The notes: generated by a model not told the origin, from the sequence alone. DNA of 64,000 bases from Bin55 sp009840545 (GCA_965208815.1 OZ242357.1:2294001-2358000); one strand, 5' to 3'; shown: positions 17,175 through 26,753, counted from the first letter of the stretch. Numbers and translations are program-made.

Positions 17175-19274
17175 GTGATCAATAGGCAAGAAGCAGAAGT
17201 CTTGCTCAAGACAGCCTTGAATCGACCAAATGCCAGTTTTCGCAAGGGCCAGTGGGAAGCCATCGATGCCCTGGTGAATCAGCGCCAAAGGGTGCTTGTA
17301 GTTCAACGAACTGGCTGGGGCAAGAGCTATGTTTACTTCATTGCGACGAAATTGCTTCGCGAGTTGGGCCACGGTCCTACTCTAATAGTTTCGCCACTCC
17401 TAGCTTTAATGCGAAATCAAGTGCAGGCGACTGTCAATATCGATGTCGAAGTCGCAGCCTTACACTCGCAAAATACAGCAGAATGGAATCAATTGCGTGA
17501 TCAGATACATGAAGGTCGAATCGACGCATTGCTCATTTCTCCAGAGCGTCTTGCCAACGAACAGTTCTTAAACGAATTTTTGGAACCAATTGCTAGTCGT
17601 ATTGGATTGCTGGTTGTCGATGAAGCACATTGCATCTCCGACTGGGGACACGATTTCCGCCCCAATTACCGAAGAATAGTCAATGTTCTCCGTGCCCTAC
17701 CCGAAGGAATGCCCGTTCTCGGGACAACTGCAACTGCAAACAATCGTGTTATCAAGGACATCAGGAATCAGTTTGGTGACATACACATACAGCGAGGGCC
17801 GCTGAAGAGAGAATCTTTGGAGCTTGAAACCATACAGCTTGAATCACAAGCTGCACGTCTTCAATGGTTGGCGGACAACATTGACCGATTGCCGGGAACG
17901 GGAATCATATACACCTTGACCAAAAGGGATTCTGAACGGGTGGCCACCTGGCTGAGTTCTCATGGAATTGAAGCGTCGGCTTACTACAGTGATGTTGTTG
18001 GTGATGGATTTGATAATAGTGGAGCGTACCGCGAACATCTAGAGCAGAAACTCTTGTACAACGAGCTGAAAGCCCTTGTTGCAACCACTGCTCTTGGAAT
18101 GGGTTTCGACAAGCCAGATCTGGGATTTGTAGTTCACTTTCAAGCACCAAGTTCTGTCATTGCTTATTACCAGCAAGTCGGTCGAGCAGGCCGAGAGATC
18201 GAACGTGCAGTGGGCATTCTGATGTCGGGGCGAGAAGATGAAGAGATCCATCAGTATTTTCGTACTTCCGCATTTCCAACTGTTTACGATGTTGAGTCGA
18301 TTTTGGATGTGTTGGGTAAGAGCGATGGCCTTAGTGTTCGAGAGATTGAAAAAAGAGTGAACCTTCGACAAAGTGTCATTGAAAAGACTCTATCGTATCT
18401 TGCGGTAGAAAACCCGTCTCCGGTGATAAAGCAGGCGAATTCTTGGCAACGGACTGCCATCGACTACAGTCTCGATACTCAAAAAATTTCTCGGTTGACG
18501 AAAATGCGGGAAACTGAGTGGCAAGAGATAACAAGCTATATCAAAGAACCCAATTGTTTGATGGAGTTTCTTTCAAGATCGATGGACGACTCTGACGCGG
18601 AACCATGTGGAAAGTGCGCGTCCTGCATAGGAAGGTCAGTACTGGGAGCCACGCACTCAGTCAGGGACAGCATGGGAGCAGAGGAATTCCTCAAGGAGTC
18701 AGACATCGAATGGATTCCAAGAAAGCAGCTCATCTCTGATTCCTTACCAACATACCAGTTAACAAGTAGTGACTTGAAGAAATTTGGACCGAAAAACGGT
18801 CGCATACTATCTTTCTGGGGCGATGCAGGCTGGGGACAGGTCGTGAAGTCCGGAAAACGCCTTGGGAATTTTGACAATAGTCTAGTCTTAGCTTCAGCAG
18901 ACTTCATTCGTCTACGGTGGTTACCAAGTCCTTTCCCTCAATGGCTCACATGTGTACCGTCTGATCGCAATCATTCTTTGGTTCCAGGTTTTGCAGAACC
19001 TCTAGCAAGGGAATTGGGTATTCCCTTTTTGAAGCTTGTTCGAAAGACAGGATCCAACAAACCTCAAAAAGAACAGCAGAACCGTTTCTATCAGTGCAAT
19101 AATTTGGACGGCGTATTTGACATTGAAGAAGACGTGCCGAGTACACCGGGACTGCTTGTTGACGACACCATCGATTCAGGATGGACCATGACAATAGTTT
19201 CCGTATTGCTAAGAAAGCAAGGAAGTGGACCGATTTTTCCCTTTGCACTCGCAAGCACAAAACCAGGTAACTAA
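17175..19274 (+). CDS. RecQ-family DNA helicase with C-terminal phosphoribosyltransferase-like domain
   Basis: A 699-residue superfamily 2 helicase. Motif I RTGWGKSY (45-52), DEAHCISDWGHDFRP (149-163), TATAN, and motif VI QQVGRAGRE (about 332-340) define the RecQ core; a Cys cluster CGKCASC (about 478-484) looks like its zinc site. The C-terminal 150 residues end in VDDTIDSGWT, the PRPP-loop signature of type I phosphoribosyltransferases. It is followed one base later by a DprA-like gene. As I recall, this RecQ-PRTase/DprA pairing appears in comparative-genomics lists of candidate defence modules; I could not check it. The start at 17175 is GTG after GGAGAAAGAG. Confidence 0.85.
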   Translation: MINRQEAEVLLKTALNRPNASFRKGQWEAIDALVNQRQRVLVVQRTGWGKSYVYFIATKLLRELGHGPTLIVSPLLALMRNQVQATVNIDVEVAALHSQNTAEWNQLRDQIHEGRIDALLISPERLANEQFLNEFLEPIASRIGLLVVDEAHCISDWGHDFRPNYRRIVNVLRALPEGMPVLGTTATANNRVIKDIRNQFGDIHIQRGPLKRESLELETIQLESQAARLQWLADNIDRLPGTGIIYTLTKRDSERVATWLSSHGIEASAYYSDVVGDGFDNSGAYREHLEQKLLYNELKALVATTALGMGFDKPDLGFVVHFQAPSSVIAYYQQVGRAGREIERAVGILMSGREDEEIHQYFRTSAFPTVYDVESILDVLGKSDGLSVREIEKRVNLRQSVIEKTLSYLAVENPSPVIKQANSWQRTAIDYSLDTQKISRLTKMRETEWQEITSYIKEPNCLMEFLSRSMDDSDAEPCGKCASCIGRSVLGATHSVRDSMGAEEFLKESDIEWIPRKQLISDSLPTYQLTSSDLKKFGPKNGRILSFWGDAGWGQVVKSGKRLGNFDNSLVLASADFIRLRWLPSPFPQWLTCVPSDRNHSLVPGFAEPLARELGIPFLKLVRKTGSNKPQKEQQNRFYQCNNLDGVFDIEEDVPSTPGLLVDDTIDSGWTMTIVSVLLRKQGSGPIFPFALASTKPGN

Positions 19275-19275
19275 T

Positions 19276-20517
19276 GTGAGTTTGTCAGCCCGTTCTCAAG
19301 CATTGGTACTTCTTACGGTTCCGTTGACGAAGTTCGAACCCGATCGCCCTCGACCATTGACAATTAGCGAATGGAATCGATTCGCGACGTGGATGAAACA
19401 TGGATCATTTGTCCCCGAGGATCTATTCAAGAAATCGATACACGATCTCCTGACTGATTTTTGCGATAGGACTGTGACTACAGACCGAGTTCAATGTTTA
19501 CTAGATCAAGGACTTGCATTGGGATTAGCCTTAGAAAAGTGGCAACGCATGGGCATCTGGGTGCTCACCCGTGCGGACCCAGAGTATCCAAGCAAATTGA
19601 AACAGAGATTTGGGAGCAATACTGCACCTGTGCTTTTTGGTTGCGGGAGCAAATCGCTCCTTAAGACAGATGGAGTGGCTGTTGTCGGTTCCAGAAGTGC
19701 TAGTTCAAGTGATTGTGAGAGAGCTTTTCAATTTGGGCAATTGATAGCTGATCAGGGGTATTCGATCGTTTCAGGTGGTGCGCGAGGCATTGATACCTGC
19801 GCAGCAAATGGTGCTCAAAGCGGGGAAGGTACGGTAATTGTCGTACTGCCCAACGGTCTGTCAAAAGCTAGTACATCTTCTAAGTATCGCGATCTCTTGA
19901 TGTCCAAGAATTTACTGCTTCTGTCTCTAAGCCATCCCGAATCTACTTTCAATGTAGGAAGTGCGATGTCTCGCAATCGCTACATCTATGGTTTGTCAAG
20001 CGCGGCCATTGTTGTTTGCAGTACGGAGAATGGTGGAGGTACCTGGCATGGGGCATTGGAGAACATCAAAAACAATTGGGTTCCTTTGTGGGTTAGCAAA
20101 ACAGAATCTCTGACAACGGGGAACGAAGCTCTTATCAGTCGTGGCGGAAAGTGGTTGCCGGATCCGTTGAATTCGATCGACGAATTGTTTGTCGCTGGAG
20201 TGGAAAATCAGCTTGGATTGAATCTGGACTTAGATGAACTCGACCAACCCAATCCTACAAAAGCCAACCCTGTGGCGCATGCAGTTGGCGAAAGCAGCTT
20301 GTATCGAGCATTTCTCGAGGAGCTGGATCGGATCACGAGCAAAAATCCGTTGTCTCGAGACGAAATCAAGAGTAGTTTGAACCACCTTCCACGTTCGCAA
20401 ACTGAAGACTGGCTTAGGCGGGGCGTGGAAAATGGGGAAATCAAGAGATTTATTAAACCTGTGCGGTATCAAGTTATTAACGATCTCTTTTCAGGCACAA
20501 CATCTGATGAGGTTTGA
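19276..20517 (+). CDS. DprA/Smf-like Rossmann-fold protein paired with RecQ-PRTase
   Basis: I place the start at GTG 19276, one base after the recQ stop, rather than at 19225 inside recQ. The 413-residue protein has the DprA nucleotide/ssDNA-binding core: AVVGSRSASSSDCE (about 134-147), VSGGARGIDTCA (about 163-174) and SRNRYIYGLS. The C-terminal about 60 residues are a winged-helix-like segment (LSRDEIKSSL). DprA normally loads RecA on incoming ssDNA in transformation. Coupling to a RecQ-PRTase makes a defence or DNA-metabolism module more likely than a role in transformation. The genome may carry its true dprA elsewhere. Confidence 0.82.
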   Translation: MSLSARSQALVLLTVPLTKFEPDRPRPLTISEWNRFATWMKHGSFVPEDLFKKSIHDLLTDFCDRTVTTDRVQCLLDQGLALGLALEKWQRMGIWVLTRADPEYPSKLKQRFGSNTAPVLFGCGSKSLLKTDGVAVVGSRSASSSDCERAFQFGQLIADQGYSIVSGGARGIDTCAANGAQSGEGTVIVVLPNGLSKASTSSKYRDLLMSKNLLLLSLSHPESTFNVGSAMSRNRYIYGLSSAAIVVCSTENGGGTWHGALENIKNNWVPLWVSKTESLTTGNEALISRGGKWLPDPLNSIDELFVAGVENQLGLNLDLDELDQPNPTKANPVAHAVGESSLYRAFLEELDRITSKNPLSRDEIKSSLNHLPRSQTEDWLRRGVENGEIKRFIKPVRYQVINDLFSGTTSDEV

Positions 20518-20734
20518 ATTCCTCACGGCAGGACTTTGCTCTTCCAACACCTCTTTAATAGGACTTGCTAATCACAATTGCTGGGATTCGAGCAGAAAGA
20601 TCAAAGAATAGGCCCGCGCCACGACTCTGTCCCTCATTCGTGCGAAAGTAGCATCTCTCATTATTCCCTTCCCAATCCGGCTCAAATCCCTTTTTTAATG
20701 CTCTTAACAATTCTCGGTGATTCACAACAAGCAC

Positions 20735-21097
20735 TCACGCAGCGCTAAATCGTGCAAGTAGCAGTTTCTTGAGTCTTCTTGCTCCAGATGAGAGATTCCC
20801 ATCTTCTTCCATCGCGTAGTTCACCCACCAACTTTCAAGAGATTCATTTAATACGCTTTCCAATTCTCTTCGCGAAAACGCATGCAGTGTCAAACCTAGA
20901 TCTCCTTCCAGAAAATAGCAGGAGTCTACTCGAAGAAAACTAACCTCATAGCGCAACGGAGGATCGGCTAGCAAGACTTCATTATTGACTCGGATTTTTG
21001 AGACTTCTATCGGAGATGTATCGATGCATAGGCTCGACCCTACCGACTTCGGGGAGTGTACGTTGTCGTTGTCATTCATTACAAGGAATCCGTCCAT
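20735..21097 (-). CDS. Small unknown protein
   Basis: A 120-residue protein with an acidic N-terminus and a C-terminal half (about 50-118) that reads like a compact alpha/beta domain: RYEVSFLRVDSCYFLE, LTLHAFSRRELESVLNES, then LKKLLLARF. The pattern recalls small standalone proteins of accessory regions, but I cannot name the family. A basic 56-residue frame lies just upstream on the same strand, possibly one transcript. Start choice is uncertain: MDGF (21097) or MNDN (21079). Confidence 0.5.
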   Translation of the reverse strand: MDGFLVMNDNDNVHSPKSVGSSLCIDTSPIEVSKIRVNNEVLLADPPLRYEVSFLRVDSCYFLEGDLGLTLHAFSRRELESVLNESLESWWVNYAMEEDGNLSSGARRLKKLLLARFSAA

Positions 21098-21164
21098 ATC
21101 CAGTGATAGTCAATCTTCAAAGCGGACTCTCACACCAAACTGAGTCCACCCGGAAGATGGCTGA

Positions 21165-21335
21165 TTAGTTAATCTTCCCTGTACCGGCGTTCCGCTTCCC
21201 TGTTAGCAACCCAAGCAGCACTTCGTCGCTGGATAGGGGCCGTTTAGGCCTGGGCGGAACAGGCGGTCTTTCGGGGATTCTCATAGACTTGCGGCCCGAC
21301 TTCCTTTTATCGGAACGGAGTGAATGCTCTTTCAT
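21165..21335 (-). CDS. Possible 56-residue basic, proline-rich protein
   Basis: An open frame from ATG 21335 to TAA 21165, beginning MKEHSLRSDKRKSGRK, with a proline-rich middle (IPERPPVPPRPKRPL) and a helical end (SSDEVLLGLLTG). Composition is protein-like and the frame lies 67 bases upstream of the gene at 20735-21097. No homologue is recognised; it could be chance. Confidence 0.35.
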   Translation of the reverse strand: MKEHSLRSDKRKSGRKSMRIPERPPVPPRPKRPLSSDEVLLGLLTGKRNAGTGKIN

Positions 21336-21450
21336 AGGGTAGTCCCATCGTAATTTGGGTTGCTGAAGGCATGAATTTGGAATCTATACACCTTAGTGTT
21401 ACGGCAAAACCATATGTCATTGCATTTTTCTTTAAGCCTCGATAGTTTGT

Positions 21451-22353
21451 TCATTTAGCAGAAAACAACCAGGCCGCTCCCCTGACTCCACTTGAGTCCG
21501 AGTGCTTTGCTCGCAAAATCCTGGTATTGCCTTCGGATTTACAGGCATAGGACTGTAGTCGATCAGGAAGCTCGTCGTAAATTTCATCAATATTGGACGC
21601 ACCTCCACCCAAGACCACTACGTCGGGGTCCATTGCATTCACCATAACTGCCAGAGATCGAGCTAGTTGGGAGATATAGAGGTCGATGGTGGGACTCATG
21701 CCGAGACCAGCGATCTCTGGTCCTTTCAATGTCTCTCCGGTCAATTCATGATGGGTTTGTTCGAGTCCGGTTCCAGATACGAATCCCTCCACACAATTCT
21801 TCTGACCACAGTGACATTCGCGGTCCGATAGGAGACTTTCCTGTTCCAAGGTCTTGGGATCCGACCGAAATCTTGGAAACGGATTGTGCCCCCACTCCCC
21901 ACTTAGACCGTTTGGCCCAGTCAAGAGCTTGCCGTTGACTACCCAACCTCCACCACAACCAGTTCCAAGAATCACACCAAAGACACAGAAAGACCCTGCA
22001 CCCGCACCATCTAAAGCTTCTGACAGTGCAAAGCAGTTTGCATCGTTCTGAATCCGGACTGGTCTTCCCAGAACCTGCTTGATGTCGTCCAAGAACGGCC
22101 TGCCATTTAGACATGTAGTGTTGGCGTTCTTCATTGCTCTTTCAGATTCCACCCAGGCACCTGGCGTTCCCATTCCGACTGAGGATGGAGTCGACGCCGA
22201 ACTATCAAGACGATTAACGAGGGCTTTAATTTCCAACAGAGTATTTGCATAGTCGGAGGGAGTGTCTATTCGTTCTCGATCCACGATAACTCCCGAGTCA
22301 TCCATCAATGCCCCCTCGATTTTGGTTCCGCCTAGATCAATTCCTATGCGCAT
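21451..22353 (-). CDS. mak: ROK-family sugar kinase, fructokinase-like
   Basis: A 300-residue ATP-dependent hexose kinase. It shows the ROK phosphate loop DLGGTK (6-11), catalytic Asp104 in QNDANC, GTGCGGGW (130-137), GEWGHNP (152-158), and the zinc site His156, Cys180, Cys182, Cys187. Overall it tracks E. coli Mak (manno/fructokinase) closely, including VKNANSTWLNG-like and KHSDSSGVRGAAW segments. A role as N-acetylglucosamine kinase cannot be excluded, and would suit its place 16 bases downstream of ampD, a cell-wall recycling gene. A broken copy of its 3' end lies at 16840-17020. Confidence 0.88.
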   Translation of the reverse strand: MRIGIDLGGTKIEGALMDDSGVIVDRERIDTPSDYANTLLEIKALVNRLDSSASTPSSVGMGTPGAWVESERAMKNANTTCLNGRPFLDDIKQVLGRPVRIQNDANCFALSEALDGAGAGSFCVFGVILGTGCGGGWVVNGKLLTGPNGLSGEWGHNPFPRFRSDPKTLEQESLLSDRECHCGQKNCVEGFVSGTGLEQTHHELTGETLKGPEIAGLGMSPTIDLYISQLARSLAVMVNAMDPDVVVLGGGASNIDEIYDELPDRLQSYACKSEGNTRILRAKHSDSSGVRGAAWLFSAK

Positions 22354-22369
22354 TTCCGTGTACTCGTTT

Positions 22370-22927
22370 CTAGTCCCTCAATGTGGTCAGGGAGTGCATC
22401 AGCCGTATCCAGTCGAATTGCGGACCGGGATCCCACTTTCGGTCTCCAGCAATCTCATTGTGACCAACAATGTTTCCCAGGGCAATATCCGGGTATTTTG
22501 AAATCATTGTCTTCATTACGTCCACAAGAGAGTCGTATTGCGAGTCAGTGAATGGATCGGTTTCTGTTCCCTCAAGTTCAATTCCAATGGAAAAGTTGTT
22601 GCAGTTCGACCGGCCTCCGTAGCTCGATTCACCTGCGTGCCACGCTCTAAGGTTGAAGGGTACGAACTGAGTTACTTGACCGGCCCTATCCACAAGGAGA
22701 TGACTAGAGACGCGAACGTCCTTGAGTGAATCAAAACTTGGATGTGCGCACACTTCTATAGAATTCGTGAAAAGTTCCTCGATGAACTTTGTGCCAAAAT
22801 GCCCCGGCGGCAAGGATATCGCATGAATTACAACTAGTGATATTCGTTCACCCGCCGGTCTTGCATCACGATTGGGACTCGTAATTTGCCGGGCTGAGTC
22901 AAGTGTATGGTCCGAGTCTATCTGCAT
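22370..22927 (-). CDS. ampD: 1,6-anhydro-N-acetylmuramyl-L-alanine amidase
   Basis: Cytoplasmic zinc amidase that removes the peptide from anhydromuropeptides during cell-wall recycling. The 185 residues fit AmpD: SPNRDARP (17-24), zinc ligand His35, Glu117 in GIELEG, and zinc ligands His156 and Asp166 in GHNEIAGDRKWDPGP. No signal peptide, consistent with AmpD rather than AmiD. It forms an operon with mak (16-base gap). Its ATG (22927) overlaps the divergent nadC ATG (22926) in the tetramer CATG, so at least one promoter must lie inside the other gene. Confidence 0.95.
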   Translation of the reverse strand: MQIDSDHTLDSARQITSPNRDARPAGERISLVVIHAISLPPGHFGTKFIEELFTNSIEVCAHPSFDSLKDVRVSSHLLVDRAGQVTQFVPFNLRAWHAGESSYGGRSNCNNFSIGIELEGTETDPFTDSQYDSLVDVMKTMISKYPDIALGNIVGHNEIAGDRKWDPGPQFDWIRLMHSLTTLRD

Positions 22928-23801
22928 GTCCAGTCACAAGTTCAATATCGATGTTCCCATCGAAGTAATTCGAAGCAATGTTGTTGCTGCTCTCGAAGAA
23001 GACTTGGGAACGGGGGATCTCCACAAAGATCTGATTCTCGATGACTCTCCAGTTACGGGAACAATCATAACTAGATCAGGCGGAATTCTGTGTGGAACCG
23101 CATGGGTCAATGAAGTCTACTGTCAAATTTCTAACGAGGTTGCCATCGAATGGAGCTATGAGGATGGTGCATCTCTCAACCCAGGTGATCGATTGGCCTC
23201 GATTTCTGGTCCACCTTCAGCATTGCTCGCCGCAGAACGAACAGCACTGAATTTTCTGCAGCTTTTGTCCGGCACGGCTACTCGAACTCGGGAATTCGTT
23301 TCGATGGTCGCTCACACAAAAGCAAGAATCTTGGATTCGCGCAAGACGATACCGGGTCTAAGATTGGCTCAAAAATACGCCGTAGCTACAGGAGGAGGAA
23401 CCAACCACCGGGTAGGATTATTTGATGCCATCCTCATCAAAGAAAACCACATTGCTGCTTGCGGTCGCATTGAAGCAGCCGTAGCTCGAGCGCAAGACAA
23501 ACATCCAGGCACTTTCATCGAGGTAGAAGTCGAGAACACCGACGAGCTCGTCCAAGCAATTCGAAGTAAAGTCGACCGAATCATGCTGGATAACTTCGCC
23601 ATCCTTCAATTAAGGGAAGCTGTGAGACTTGCCCGTAGTTACTCAACCTTCGAGGGCAAATCAATAGAACTTGAGGCTTCAGGAGGAATTGACCGAACAA
23701 ACGTCGTACAGGTGGCGGAAACAGGTGTGGACTATATTTCGTTAGGAACTCTAACAAAGGATATTAAGAGTCTCGATTTCTCATTTGGGATGACCAGGTA
23801 G
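22926..23801 (+). CDS. nadC: Nicotinate-nucleotide pyrophosphorylase (quinolinate phosphoribosyltransferase)
   Basis: Converts quinolinate and PRPP to nicotinate mononucleotide in NAD synthesis. The 291 residues from ATG 22926 match NadC: EEDLGTGDLHKDL, ERTALNFLQLLSG, DSRKTIPGLR, KYAVATGGGTNHR and the LEASGGI barrel-end motif. A longer frame starts at TTG 22872 inside ampD and is less likely. It is divergent from ampD, the pairing seen in many gammaproteobacteria. There pilA-pilB-pilC-pilD usually follow; here they do not. Confidence 0.96.
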   Translation: MSSHKFNIDVPIEVIRSNVVAALEEDLGTGDLHKDLILDDSPVTGTIITRSGGILCGTAWVNEVYCQISNEVAIEWSYEDGASLNPGDRLASISGPPSALLAAERTALNFLQLLSGTATRTREFVSMVAHTKARILDSRKTIPGLRLAQKYAVATGGGTNHRVGLFDAILIKENHIAACGRIEAAVARAQDKHPGTFIEVEVENTDELVQAIRSKVDRIMLDNFAILQLREAVRLARSYSTFEGKSIELEASGGIDRTNVVQVAETGVDYISLGTLTKDIKSLDFSFGMTR

Positions 23802-23992
23802 CCGTGATCTGGTGGTAGTACAAGCTGGTGAACTGTGCACAGGCTAACACCATGCAGCGGTCTGGGTATCAAGTTGTTTTGGCACGTTGGGCTCACTGCT
23901 GTCGAGCACGACACAGATAGGTCATATCTGATGGTGCAGCACTACATACTATATTTGTGCAGATACAGTAGCTTCAATTCGAGAGTGAAATC

Positions 23993-25438
23993 GTGACACG
24001 GATTCAGGAAATTCCTAAATTGGAACGAATACAGGTATCGTGTATTCCGCCAAACTGGTTGCTGGGTGCAATTCTCATTGTGTACCTCGTCGGATTCCAA
24101 TGCTTTGCTAACACTGTGAAGGCCGAACTAGGCAAATGGCAAGTCGTGCAATCTTACATGGATGAAGAGAGTGTTTGGCGAGGAATGAATAAGGATGGAG
24201 TGCCACCTGACATCTCCGAGGCCGTTGCAGCCGCACATGCAATCATTGAGACAACAGATCACCCAAAGACAATCGAGGCAGCCATCTTTCTAATGACATA
24301 TCTTCGAGATTCGGAATCGCCCTCTGCCAGCGAGGATGTGCAGAAGGGCGAACGAGCTCTGGTCGAGCACATTGGTCCCGATTGGACGGTTGTGGAGGGT
24401 TTTCATGCGGCATTAGGAGAAATAATTGCTGAGAATGACACTCTAGATATCTCCAGATACGAGAAATTACGACGTGTAGATTCGACGTTCTTCCAGCACC
24501 TCGCAGCTGCAGTTGCCGTCCTTGAGACTGAAGACCATCCGCTAACCCGTGAGGCCGCAGAGTTCCTAGTCTCCGCGTACTTTCCGGGACGGTGTTACAC
24601 CAAATACGTTGTCATGGGAGCGGAGACGCTCAGAGACAGGTATCCTCAGTACGATGATTGGGGGACAACGCTCACCTTCCTTGATTCTTGCCGAGTGGTG
24701 TCCAACGAAGCGACTCCAGCAATCGATCATTTCTACCTGTCCATGGCTACCAGTTCGATTGATAAAGCTGTTCAAGGAATTGCTCGCTACTTCCTTACGG
24801 TTGGACTTCAACGGTCAATCAACGCACCATCCATTTCCAAAAATGAACGGGTCAAACTTCGCATCACCGCTCTCGACTGGGCAACTGGTTTGAGCGACGG
24901 CATCGAAGAAGTGGAACTCTTCGTGCGCTATGGTCCTGATAGCCGACCCGGTAATTTGCCGCTGGAGCAAGTGGAGCGCAAACTTATCCGAAACATCAAA
25001 CATACCACCGTAGGCGCGAGAGTTCCTGAAATCACCGGAACGAGGTTAAACGGAAATGACGAGAGACTAATCGAGTATTTGGGCAAGACCGTACTCATCG
25101 ACTTTTGGGCAACCTGGTGCGGACCTTGTATCGCTGAGTTCCCAGAGCTGAGAAAGCTCTGGCGTAGTCTTCCGAAAGACAGATTCTCGTTATTGTCTAT
25201 CAGTGTGGACGAGCACCTCTCAACAGTCACGAAATTTCTTGAAGAAGAACCGATGCCGTGGTCTAATTGGCACGTAGGTAATGTAAGTGATGTTCCCAAA
25301 AGTCTTGACGTACGCTCCTACCCCACTTATATACTTCTCGACAGTCAAGGCGTAATACTGGCCCGTAGTGGGAGTTTGAACGACAGTTTCATATCCACTG
25401 TCAAGGACTCCGTTGACAGTACAACCCAGCAACACTAA
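23993..25438 (+). CDS. Exported or membrane-anchored TlpA-type thioredoxin-fold protein
   Basis: A 481-residue protein starting at GTG 23993. Residues 23-42 are a signal or anchor helix (WLLGAILIVYLVGFQCFA). The middle (45-330) is helical and unknown, with two repeats of an EDHPLTREAAEFL-like block (about 86-96 and 182-192). The C-terminal 140 residues are a TlpA-type domain with FWATWCGPC (about 371-379) and a cis-Pro loop SYPTYI. A periplasmic thiol-disulfide role is likely. It is a paralogue in design of the protein at 1613-3445 and, like it, follows a core gene. Confidence 0.8.
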   Translation: MTRIQEIPKLERIQVSCIPPNWLLGAILIVYLVGFQCFANTVKAELGKWQVVQSYMDEESVWRGMNKDGVPPDISEAVAAAHAIIETTDHPKTIEAAIFLMTYLRDSESPSASEDVQKGERALVEHIGPDWTVVEGFHAALGEIIAENDTLDISRYEKLRRVDSTFFQHLAAAVAVLETEDHPLTREAAEFLVSAYFPGRCYTKYVVMGAETLRDRYPQYDDWGTTLTFLDSCRVVSNEATPAIDHFYLSMATSSIDKAVQGIARYFLTVGLQRSINAPSISKNERVKLRITALDWATGLSDGIEEVELFVRYGPDSRPGNLPLEQVERKLIRNIKHTTVGARVPEITGTRLNGNDERLIEYLGKTVLIDFWATWCGPCIAEFPELRKLWRSLPKDRFSLLSISVDEHLSTVTKFLEEEPMPWSNWHVGNVSDVPKSLDVRSYPTYILLDSQGVILARSGSLNDSFISTVKDSVDSTTQQH

Positions 25439-26102
25439 GTTAGCTGTCACAACAAAAAAGTGAAGTGCTATGTTGCTACACGATAGACAACCCCCATTAA
25501 ACCCGCTTCGAGTAATGGCGGAGCGCGTGTTACGAATGTACTACTCTTGGCTATATTTGAACGGTCAAAGAACGGTTGTTCACGACCCTTAGCTTGTGCC
25601 TAGAAGAAAGTGAGCCGATTGCCTTTAGTGGTCATCCTTTGATCACCGACTATCAAGCCATCGCTGGCCGCCGAACAGTTAAAACAGTCGTCTCTAGGGG
25701 TATCGCCAATGCCAATTGTCGAATATATCAGTGGATTAGAGGGAGGATGGCGAACTCGACACCGGTCTGATGAAGTCAATCGATTCACAAGTCAACGCGT
25801 TGGTGAAGAAGCCAACTTCCAAATATCCATAACAACAATGACATCCAGATGGATGTGTAATTCCCCTGCTATTGGAGAGTGACTCCCCGACACTTTGAAG
25901 GCTTCAATCTCAATCTACGGAATGCAATATAGCATTGCTCGAGATAGTTCGTTTTTTGAGATTCGCGACAATCAAGCAATTTCAACCCGTGTCATTGTTA
26001 ACCAAGCAAACCCCTCACATTGTGATCCGTTATCACGTGACTTCTTCAATTAACATGTCGCAACACTCCACGGAATTGTCCGAGTGAAGTATTTTTCGAC
26101 CG
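25439..26102. other. Gene-free stretch
   Basis: Several short overlapping frames but none with protein-like composition, Shine-Dalgarno or known motif. I find no repeat of a flanking gene here. Confidence 0.5.
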
Positions 26103-26753
26103 ATGCCAAAGAAAGTCTCCAAGAGCCAAATCCAAGATTACTTGAATCGAATGCAGGAAATCGTCAAACGAACTGCTGCAATCGACCATTTTGTCGGTTT
26201 TTCCGCACAAGGCTTGCCGCAAATCATTGTTATTGAGGTGATTTTTCTACAGCTACGTCGAATTCTCGAGTTGATCGCTACCGCACTACTAACCATCAAT
26301 CCTGATGTCTTGGAGAACATGAGAAAACAGGGCAAGAGAACATGGCATGCACTAGACATTCTTCGAGCCATCGAAGATTTCAATCCTGATTTTTACCCGA
26401 AACCAACCAAACCGGGCAGAAAGGACGAGGATGGTGTCATTCCACTTCAGGAATTAAGAGGTGGCTACTTAACGAAGGAGCAGTTCACTACGCTCTACAC
26501 GCGATGTAGCAGGGTATTGCACACTCCAGACCCGTTTTCAAACAAACAGCGAATCAATTTGAACTCAAAAAAGGATTTCAGGCGTGTCTTAAGGCAATTG
26601 CGCAAATCTCAATCACAAATCATTAAGTTGCTCACTCACCACCAGTTCGTGGTGAAAGACGATGAAACAATGTACATAGCACATACAGTGGGTACCGATT
26701 TCACGTTTCATGTAGCGGAATTCGAGGAGTATGAACCTCGTGCAAGTTGTTAG
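26103..26753 (+). CDS. Unknown helical protein
   Basis: A 216-residue soluble protein. The first 90 residues are helical with a basic start (MPKKVSKSQIQDYLNRM) and a core QLRRILELIATALL; residues 110-150 hold GYLTKEQFTTLYTRCSRVLHTPDPF, which resembles the helical arrangement of HEPN-like or abortive-infection-type proteins but lacks a clear RxxxxH. The C-terminal 50 residues are beta-rich. I do not recognise the family. It stands alone between a gene-free stretch and the EF-hand relic. Confidence 0.6.
   Translation: MPKKVSKSQIQDYLNRMQEIVKRTAAIDHFVGFSAQGLPQIIVIEVIFLQLRRILELIATALLTINPDVLENMRKQGKRTWHALDILRAIEDFNPDFYPKPTKPGRKDEDGVIPLQELRGGYLTKEQFTTLYTRCSRVLHTPDPFSNKQRINLNSKKDFRRVLRQLRKSQSQIIKLLTHHQFVVKDDETMYIAHTVGTDFTFHVAEFEEYEPRASC

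Noticed and set aside
25709..25885. Short frame starting MPIVEYISGLEGGW
   Set aside because: No Shine-Dalgarno, no motif, and it ends in ordinary-looking noncoding sequence.
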